64,000 bases of DNA from JBJHBP01 sp050485645 (GTDB lineage: Bacteria; Pseudomonadota; Gammaproteobacteria; Steroidobacterales; Rariloculaceae), in NCBI GenBank assembly GCA_050485645.1, contig JBJHBT010000015.1, positions 38,038-102,037 on the forward strand, in the 5' to 3' direction. The notes beneath the pieces are model-generated. The model ran no database searches, was not told the DNA's origin, and worked only from the letters and a program-made list of their open reading frames with translations. Positions 58,262 to 64,000 of the stretch are shown here, one piece after another. The number at the start of each line of letters is the position of its first letter. Within the stretch, counting starts at the first letter, position 1. Position numbers and translations under genes: made by a program.

Positions 58262-58882
58262 ATGAAGGCGTTGTTACTGACAGCAGGCGTCGCGCTCGGC
58301 TCGATGTCGACGGGCGCGGGCGCCGTGCAGGTGCTCGACTGGGACGATCTGGTGCCTGAGGGCGTCGAGATCGTCGAGGCGCCGGTACTGCATGGCTGGT
58401 TCGAGTTCGATGAATCCGATTCGCTGGAAGGCCTGGCTGATCGGCTGGACGACGGCGATGTTCCCTTCGGCGACGACCCGTTCACGGACGACCCATTCGC
58501 CGATGACCTCTTCGGTGGCGGCCTGCTGGGCGGCCTCGCGGGTCTGACGGGGTTTCTCTACCCGCCAAGCGCATCAAAGGTCGTGGCCGAACTGGACGGC
58601 AGGGTGGTACGCCTGCCCGGCTTCATCGTGCCGCTGGACATCGACGACGTCGGCAACATCACCGAGTTTTTTCTGGTGCCCTACTACGGCGCCTGCATCC
58701 ACGTGCCACCGCCACCACCCAATCAGCTCGTGCACGTCACGCCGGATGAGGCGTTTCCGCTGCAGTCGATGTGGGACCCTTTCTGGATTGAAGGCACCAT
58801 CCGCACCGAACAGAAGGGCAATGCGCTGGGCCTGGCCGGCTACACGATGACCGCGAGCAGCATTGAAGTGTACGAGTACTGA
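58262..58882 (+). CDS. DUF3299 periplasmic protein of the Zrg-like system
   Basis: 206-residue exported protein. A signal peptide (LLLTAGVALGSMSTGAGA) is followed by an unusual Asp/Phe/Pro tract with repeated DDPF-like units at about 78-95 (for example GDDPFTDDPFADDLF). The DUF3299 part then reads LPGFIVPLDIDDVGNITEFF and LVPYYGACIHVPPPPPNQLV, with the conserved GxCIHxPPPPxNQ. DUF3299 genes commonly close ABC operons of this kind, and one occurs in the zrg locus. GAGGAG lies 8 bases upstream of ATG 58262. The acidic tract could bind metal. Confidence 0.83.
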   Translation: MKALLLTAGVALGSMSTGAGAVQVLDWDDLVPEGVEIVEAPVLHGWFEFDESDSLEGLADRLDDGDVPFGDDPFTDDPFADDLFGGGLLGGLAGLTGFLYPPSASKVVAELDGRVVRLPGFIVPLDIDDVGNITEFFLVPYYGACIHVPPPPPNQLVHVTPDEAFPLQSMWDPFWIEGTIRTEQKGNALGLAGYTMTASSIEVYEY

Positions 58883-58921
58883 TGGTCCCGACCGGCCGCC
58901 GGGAAATCACTCAGACCCCAA

Positions 58922-59773
58922 TCACTCGGGCTTGCGGAATTTCAGTGTCATCCGATCCGACTCACCGATGGCATCGTAGTGCGCGCGGTCGAAGTCTTCG
59001 GCCGGCGGCTGTCCGGAGCCCATCGGCGCGGACGCCCGCGATGGCGGCAGCGTCCACACACCGAAGGGATGGTCCTTCGTGTCGCGTGGATTGGCGTTGA
59101 TCTCGGAGCGATCCACCAGCTCGAACCCTGCGCGCTCGGCATGCTCGATGATCAGTGACTCGGGCAGGTAGCCGGTGAACTGCGACGCATCCCAGGTTGC
59201 GGGATCGGCACGATGCTGCTTGAACCCGAGCACGCCGCCGGGCTTGAGTGCGTGATACATGTCGCTGAAGGCCTTGTCGATCATGCCGCTGGCAACCCAG
59301 CCGTGCGCCGAACGGGCGGTGACGATCAGATCGAAATGGTCTGCCGGCGGCGGCGCCGCGTTCGCGCCCCAGTTCACGGCATTCACTTCGCCATAGATTT
59401 CGGGACGTGCAGCATAACGCGCCAGGAACTGCTCGCGCCCCGCGCGCGCACCGGCGGAAAGACCGGGATCGTCCAGATCCGCTCCGGTTGCGTAGAAACG
59501 GCCACCGGTCATGCGGGCATAGGGAGCGAGAATCTCGGTCCACCACGGCGTCCCGCCGGGCTGAATCTCGAGCACCGTCATACCCGGTTCCAGTCCGAAA
59601 AATCTCAACGTCTCATAAGGATTTCGGAACTCATCGCGTGCCCGCGCCTCGGCGGTCCGCCATTCACCGGCGATCGCCTCCTGCAGCGCTTCATCAGCCT
59701 CCTGCGCCTGGCCGACACCGGCGGTACAGGCCAACGCGGCACCCACGAACAATGAACGTAACCTTGCGAACAT
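58922..59773 (-). CDS. exported class I methyltransferase-like protein
   Basis: 283 residues. A clear signal peptide (MFARLRSLFVGAALACTAGV, cleavage at GQAQ) precedes a Rossmann-like methyltransferase domain: GLEPGMTVLEIQPGGTPWWT takes the place of motif I (usual E-x-G-x-G), followed by HFDLIVTARSAHGW and LKPGGVLGFKQHRAD. Such predicted periplasmic methyltransferases (COG4798-like) are widespread but the source of S-adenosylmethionine outside the cytoplasm is unclear, so many may not be enzymes. ATG 59773 has GGGAG 7 bases upstream. It is unrelated by position to its neighbours. Confidence 0.78.
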   Translation of the reverse strand: MFARLRSLFVGAALACTAGVGQAQEADEALQEAIAGEWRTAEARARDEFRNPYETLRFFGLEPGMTVLEIQPGGTPWWTEILAPYARMTGGRFYATGADLDDPGLSAGARAGREQFLARYAARPEIYGEVNAVNWGANAAPPPADHFDLIVTARSAHGWVASGMIDKAFSDMYHALKPGGVLGFKQHRADPATWDASQFTGYLPESLIIEHAERAGFELVDRSEINANPRDTKDHPFGVWTLPPSRASAPMGSGQPPAEDFDRAHYDAIGESDRMTLKFRKPE

Positions 59774-59878
59774 AACCACTCCCAGGCAATCGGAAAATTC
59801 AGATAAGGGTGTCTGATGTTCCGACCAACAACAGTCCCAAGGGTTCCGCGGGATGCGAACCGGCGGGGATGGGAAGCG

Positions 59879-60952
59879 TCAGAACAGCGACGTGTCTTCG
59901 CCGTCTTGTTCGGCAAAAATGATCAGGTGACGGGTGTCCAGCGCAAGCCCTATACGCTCGCCGACGGCGTAGCGCTCATGGCTGTGCGCCAGCGACAGCA
60001 CGTGCTCGCCGTTGTCCAGCTCGATGGTGTACAGATACTCCGCGCCACGAAAGTCTCGCGATGTAATGACGCCACTGATATCCGCTTCAGCCACCGGTAC
60101 GCAGCGCAGATCGTCCGGACGCATCAGCACATCGACGGATGTCCCCTGCGCGGTGCCCAGCGGCTCTCGGCTGTGTATCGTGCCGACGGCGGTATTCACG
60201 TCGCTGGATCCGGCCACCGTTCCGGCAATCAGCGCTCCCTGCCCAACGAACCGGGCGATGAAGCGGTTCGCCGGCCGATGATAGAGGTTGTAGCCGCTGT
60301 CCCACTGCATCAGCTGGCCACGTTGCAGCACGCCGATTTCATCGGCCATCGCGAAGGCCTCCATCTGGTCGTGCGTCACCAGAATGGCGGTCATCTGTTC
60401 GTGACGCAGGATGCGGCGCACCTCCCGCGCAAGATCGGCGCGCAGACTCACATCCAGACTCGAGAACGGTTCGTCCAGCAGCAGCAGACGCGGCCGTGGC
60501 GCCAGCGCGCGGGCCAGCGCGATGCGCTGCTGCTGGCCGCCCGACAGCTCATGCGGCCAGGTCCTGCCGCTGTCCGGCAAACCCACCAGGTCGAGCAGTT
60601 CGGCAATGCGTTCGCGACGCTCGGCCGCCGACCAGCCACGTATGCCGAACGCAATGTTGTCGGCCACGCACAGATGACTGAACAGCGCGAAATCCTGGAA
60701 CACCATCCCCACGTGACGGCGCTCCGGTGCGAGCGTACGGCCCGGATCACTGACCAGCTCACCGCCTATCGTGATCTGGCCCGCCTTGACCGGCTGAAAT
60801 CCCGCAATCCCGCGCAGCAGTGTCGTCTTGCCGCAGCCACTGGGACCGAGCAGACAGCCGATCCGCCCCTGTTCGAGACGGAAGCTCACTGAACGAACCA
60901 CCGCCTCGGTGTCGTAGGCGATGGAGACAGCGTCGACCTCAAGCATCGCCAT
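59879..60952 (-). CDS. fbpC: iron(III) ABC transporter ATP-binding protein
   Basis: 357-residue ATPase of the FbpC/PotA group. Walker A LGPSGCGKTTLLRGIAG, Q-loop GMVFQDFALFSHLCVADN, signature LSGGQQQRIALARAL, Walker B LLLLDEPFSSLD and H-loop ILVTHDQMEAFAMAD are intact. A C-terminal TOBE domain (about 290-345, RPDDLRCVP and YTIELDNGEHVLSLA) completes the family layout. It overlaps the permease gene by 14 bp. Codons for MAMLEV give two possible starts, 60952 and 60946. Confidence 0.93.
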   Translation of the reverse strand: MAMLEVDAVSIAYDTEAVVRSVSFRLEQGRIGCLLGPSGCGKTTLLRGIAGFQPVKAGQITIGGELVSDPGRTLAPERRHVGMVFQDFALFSHLCVADNIAFGIRGWSAAERRERIAELLDLVGLPDSGRTWPHELSGGQQQRIALARALAPRPRLLLLDEPFSSLDVSLRADLAREVRRILRHEQMTAILVTHDQMEAFAMADEIGVLQRGQLMQWDSGYNLYHRPANRFIARFVGQGALIAGTVAGSSDVNTAVGTIHSREPLGTAQGTSVDVLMRPDDLRCVPVAEADISGVITSRDFRGAEYLYTIELDNGEHVLSLAHSHERYAVGERIGLALDTRHLIIFAEQDGEDTSLF

Positions 60953-62735
60953 GCCGACTGCCCTGCGCCGGGGCGGGGGCCGGCGGCCTGCCGGCGAGCG
61001 CAGTGATGGGGGCGCTGCCCGCGCTGCCGGTCGATATCGTGGAGCGGCTCGTGGAGCGGGTCGTGGATCGACTCATCGCGCGGCTCAGCAGAATCACCGG
61101 CAGCAGCCCGGCAAGCACGATGGCCAGCGCATAGCCCGAGGCGTCGGCGAGACGTTCGTCCGAAGCCAGCTCATAGGTTCGCACCGCCAGCGTATTGAAG
61201 TTGAACGGACGCAGAATCAGCGTCGCGGGCAGTTCCTTCAATACGTCGACGAACACCAGGATCATTGCAGTCAATATGGCAGGTCGGATCAGGGGCATGT
61301 GAACGCGGCGGACAACACCCGGCGGCGACAGTCCCAGCGATCGGCCGGCATCATCCATGGATGGTTTCACGCGCGCAAGACCGGATTCCACCGACTGCAC
61401 ACCCAGCGCCAGGAACCGCACCGCGTAGGCGAACACCAGCGCGACCAGCGTGCCGCTCAGCAGCAGCCCGGTGGAAATGTCGAAACGCGCGCGCATCCAG
61501 GCATCCAGCGTGTTGTCGAACGCGGCAAACGGCAGCATGACGCCCACCGCAATGACGGTGCCCGGCACCGCATAGCCCATGGAAGCCACGCGTACGGCGC
61601 TGCGCACAACCAGATTGCCGCGCAGACGCTGCCCGTAGCCCAGGATCAGCGCCAGCAGCACGACCACAAGGGCCGCCGACGCGGCGAGCATCAGACTGCT
61701 GCTCACGGTCGTCAGGAACGTTGCGTCGAATATCTGACCGGCTGTGCGTCGCGCCCACACCGACAGCTGCGCTACCGGCACCACGAAGCCGAACAGCAGC
61801 GGCATGGCGCAGGCGAGGCTGGCCACCGCTGCGTGCCATCCGCGCAGCCGGTAACGCGGCAAGGCGGTGAAGCGCGTACCGGGCTGATGGTAGCGTGCCT
61901 TGCGGCGAGACCAGCGCTCAAACACGATCAGCACCAGCACGAACAGTGTCAGGATCGCGGCGAGCTGCGCGGCCGCCGCACTGTCGCCCAGCCCGTACCA
62001 GGTTCTGAAAATACCGGTGGTGAAAGTGTCGACGCCGAAGTAGCGTACCGTGCCGTAATCGGCCAGCGCCTCCATCAGCGCCAGCGACACACCGGCAATC
62101 ACCGCCGGACGCGCCAGCGGCAGCGCGACAGTGAAGAAGCTGCGCCACGGGCCCGCGCCCAGCGTACGGCTGACCTCCAGAGCGCACAGCGACTGCTGAA
62201 GGAATGCGGCACGGGCGAGCAGGTACACATACGGATACAGCACCAGCGACAGCATCGCGATCGCGCCAGGCAGGGAGCGTATCTCCGGAAACCAGTAATC
62301 GCCGAACCCCCAGTCGAACCACTCCCGCAACGATGTCTGCACCGGACCTGAGAAGTCCAGCAACCCCGTGTAGGTGTAGCCGATGATGTAGGCCGGGATC
62401 GCCAGTGGCAGCAGCAGCGCCCATTCGAGAACGCGACGCCCGGGGAAATCGCAGACACTCACCAGCCATGCCGTGGTGATGCCCATGCTGGCTACACCAA
62501 TCCCCACACCCACCGCGAGCAGCAGCGAGTTGCGAACATAGTCGCGAAGCACCGTATCGGCGAGGTGCGCCCACACTTCTCCGGTGGGCACGAACACGAA
62601 GCTGAATACCGCCAGCACCGGCAGCAGCATCAGCGCGGTGGGCAGCAGAACCGCCCACAGCCACGGATCCCTGAGCGCCGACCACAGGCGCAGGCGCGGC
62701 GACGCAACGGCAATGGTTGGTGACAGGCCCGACAA
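60939..62735 (-). CDS. fbpB: iron(III) ABC transporter permease
   Basis: Fused two-domain permease with about 12 helices; both halves carry the EAA-type coupling loop (EVSRTLGAGPWRSFFTVALP and DDAGRSLGLSPPGVVRRVHM). About 598 residues from TTG 62735. An ATG at 62825 is in frame but would overlap fbpA by 53 bp and adds a basic stretch with no family likeness. The C-terminus has an odd Ser/Thr/Arg-rich then Pro/Ala-rich tail of about 45 residues (SRSTTRSTSRSTIS). Works with FbpA and FbpC. Confidence 0.9.
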   Translation of the reverse strand: MSGLSPTIAVASPRLRLWSALRDPWLWAVLLPTALMLLPVLAVFSFVFVPTGEVWAHLADTVLRDYVRNSLLLAVGVGIGVASMGITTAWLVSVCDFPGRRVLEWALLLPLAIPAYIIGYTYTGLLDFSGPVQTSLREWFDWGFGDYWFPEIRSLPGAIAMLSLVLYPYVYLLARAAFLQQSLCALEVSRTLGAGPWRSFFTVALPLARPAVIAGVSLALMEALADYGTVRYFGVDTFTTGIFRTWYGLGDSAAAAQLAAILTLFVLVLIVFERWSRRKARYHQPGTRFTALPRYRLRGWHAAVASLACAMPLLFGFVVPVAQLSVWARRTAGQIFDATFLTTVSSSLMLAASAALVVVLLALILGYGQRLRGNLVVRSAVRVASMGYAVPGTVIAVGVMLPFAAFDNTLDAWMRARFDISTGLLLSGTLVALVFAYAVRFLALGVQSVESGLARVKPSMDDAGRSLGLSPPGVVRRVHMPLIRPAILTAMILVFVDVLKELPATLILRPFNFNTLAVRTYELASDERLADASGYALAIVLAGLLPVILLSRAMSRSTTRSTSRSTISTGSAGSAPITALAGRPPAPAPAQGSRHGDA

Positions 62736-62772
62736 GGCAGAGTCCCGGAATGGCCGGCGCAGGCGGCGCCTG

Positions 62773-63792
62773 TTATCTCCAGCCCGCACGGTCCATCGCA
62801 CGGACCGCGTCGGCGTTATGCTCACCCAGCGCGTTCAGGTTCAGCTCGTCTGCGCGGAACTCACCCCAGCCCTCCAGTGTGGTGCTCAACGGCACACCGG
62901 CCTTCACCGGATACTCGTTGTTGCTCTGGGCATACCAGCGCTGTGCCTCGTCGGACACCAGAAACTCCAGCAGCCGCACCGCGTTGTCGCGGTTTCTGGC
63001 GGCGCGCGTCACGCCGCCGCCACTGATGTTCACATGCGTGCCCTGCGCGTCCTGGTTCGGCCAGACGATCGCCACCCGCTCGGCGGCTTCACGCTGGGTG
63101 CGATCGTCGGAATTCAGCATACCACCCAGATAATAGGTGTTGACCAGCGCGACATCGCAGCGACCGGCGGCCAGCGCGGTGATCTGATCGCGGTCACCGC
63201 CGGCCGGCGGGCGTGCGAAATTCGCCACCAGGCCGCGCGCCCAGCGCTCCGTGCGCTCCACGCCGTGATGGGCGATCATCGCCGCGGTAAGCGACTGGTT
63301 GTAGATGCTGCCCGATGAGCGGATGCACAGACGTTGCCGCCATTTTTCATCAGCCAGCGCCTCGTAGGTGGACAGCTCAGCCGGATCCACGCGGTCGGGC
63401 GCGTACATCAGCACCCGCGCGCGCAGCGACAGACCGAACCACGTGTTCCCGGGGTCGCGATACGCGGCGGGGATCGCCGCCAGCAGCACGTCCGATTCCA
63501 CCGCCTGCAGCAGATCGAGCGACCTGGCGCGATACAGGCGCGCCGCATCGGCGGTCAGCAGCAGATCGGCGGGTGAATTGCGGCCCTCGATTCGCAGACG
63601 TTCGATGATCGCGTCGTCGCTGCCCGAGACCAGATTCACTGTGATGCCGGTGCGTTCGGTAAACAGATCCAGCACGGGGCGGATCAGGTTCTCCTGGCGG
63701 GATGAGTAGAGATTGACCTCACCGCTGGCGTTCACCGTCGATGTGAACAGCAGACACAGCGCGATCGATACGGTCATTGCTATCCGTTGCAT
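62773..63792 (-). CDS. fbpA: periplasmic iron(III)-binding protein
   Basis: 339-residue solute-binding protein. A signal peptide (MQRIAMTVSIALCLLFTSTV, cleavage after VNAS) precedes VNLYSSRQENLIRPVLDLF. The paired tyrosines that bind ferric iron are in ALVNTYYLGGML, with the family's WPNQDAQGTHVNISGGGVTR. I chose ATG 63792 because the signal peptide starts there; the longer frame to 63843 includes the Fur-box region. It is the first gene of fbpABC. Confidence 0.93.
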   Translation of the reverse strand: MQRIAMTVSIALCLLFTSTVNASGEVNLYSSRQENLIRPVLDLFTERTGITVNLVSGSDDAIIERLRIEGRNSPADLLLTADAARLYRARSLDLLQAVESDVLLAAIPAAYRDPGNTWFGLSLRARVLMYAPDRVDPAELSTYEALADEKWRQRLCIRSSGSIYNQSLTAAMIAHHGVERTERWARGLVANFARPPAGGDRDQITALAAGRCDVALVNTYYLGGMLNSDDRTQREAAERVAIVWPNQDAQGTHVNISGGGVTRAARNRDNAVRLLEFLVSDEAQRWYAQSNNEYPVKAGVPLSTTLEGWGEFRADELNLNALGEHNADAVRAMDRAGWR

Positions 63793-63810
63793 GGCAACCC
63801 TGCTCCGAAT

Positions 63811-63832
63811 CAAATAATAATCATTCTCATTT
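63811..63832 (-). promoter_or_regulatory. Fur box of fbpABC
   Basis: On the minus strand the sequence ATGAGAATGATTATTATTTG agrees well with the 19-bp Fur consensus (GATAATGATAATCATTATC). It lies about 20-40 bp before the fbpA start, the right place for iron-dependent repression. Confidence 0.75.
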
Positions 63833-63843
63833 GTGGGCAGCAT

Positions 63844-64000
63844 ACCGGAGTTCCCGGGGCACAGGAAAGCGAATGTAAGTGCTCAAAATTCTCGGCCAGA
63901 ATTTTCAAAATTCAGACTCGGTCTACCTGTGGATAAGTAGCCGTAAATCGGCATTTCGACGGAAAAGTGGGGCTGGGGTGGAGATTGGGGATTTTGGCGG
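63844..64000. other. window edge without a recognised gene
   Basis: The last 157 bases hold no convincing reading frame or motif. AT-rich patches AAAATTCTCGG and AATTTTCAAAATTC around 63885-63913 could belong to a promoter further upstream of fbpA. Confidence 0.5.

Noticed and set aside
10..64000. CRISPR arrays
   Set aside because: No set of short, regularly spaced repeats with unique spacers is seen. The GTCGAAA boxes at 25747-25881 are only 8 bases long and unevenly spaced.

Overview
The window is a GC-rich stretch of bacterial chromosome, most likely from a gammaproteobacterium. The evidence is a CysB-type LysR regulator with a fused CysG siroheme synthase, a Zur/ZnuD/ZrgA zinc regulon, FbpABC, and a sigma-32-like promoter ahead of hsp20. 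I cannot name genus or family. No rRNA or CRISPR array is visible. One tRNA gene, tRNA-Arg(TCG), lies at 28634-28710.

Layout. 1-3.4 kb: a heat-shock hsp20 pair, then a MarR-MFS efflux unit divergent from a YugP-like membrane zinc protease. 3.4-5.7 kb: a secreted repeat-protein gene cut in two by an IS200/IS605 element, next to a JAMM/DUF4329-like fragment. 5.7-9.2 kb: two tandem, membrane-anchored, alanine-rich repeat paralogs of unknown function. 9.2-18.9 kb: an RND efflux pump and its adaptor, an HtrA-like protein that has lost its catalytic His, a SNF2 helicase and ChrA.

18.9-28.6 kb is the accessory part, lying on the 3' side of tRNA-Arg. It is a dense array of toxin-antitoxin type modules, intact and broken: a parD stub, Phd-zeta, Fic, a decayed AbiE pair, RHH-PIN, a TIR remnant, a second Fic with an unusual repeated upstream region, a possible HTH remnant and intact ParDE. 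Between them lies a 65-95 bp repeat, at least five copies, all in one orientation. Its core (TGGCGCGCCCGG ... TTCGAACTC) resembles the 3' end of the flanking tRNA-Arg. No integrase is visible. This array and its linker repeat are the strongest candidate for something undescribed.

28.7-32.7 kb holds housekeeping or uncharacterised genes (a ferritin-like protein, DUF945, a DUF6491-like secreted protein, an APH-type kinase). 32.7-44.3 kb is a tightly packed heme operon: hemA-hemC-hemD-hemB-hemL, a histidine kinase/response regulator pair, then hemE, a HemQ/chlorite-dismutase-family gene, an actinobacterial-style ferrochelatase and a FAD amine-oxidase-fold protein. The tail of this operon has the parts expected of the coproporphyrin-dependent route, which is unusual for a proteobacterium. 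44.4-50.6 kb is assimilatory sulfur metabolism (cysH, cysB, cysG, cysteine synthase, SLC13 anion transporter). 50.9-58.9 kb is a zinc-acquisition regulon (zur, an AztD-like chaperone, ZnuD, MerC-like protein, ZrgA, ABC ATPase and permease, DUF3299) with Zur-box-like palindromes. 58.9-63.8 kb holds an exported methyltransferase-like protein and FbpABC under a Fur-box-like site.

All calls come from reading the sequence and recalled family knowledge. No database search or structure prediction was run.
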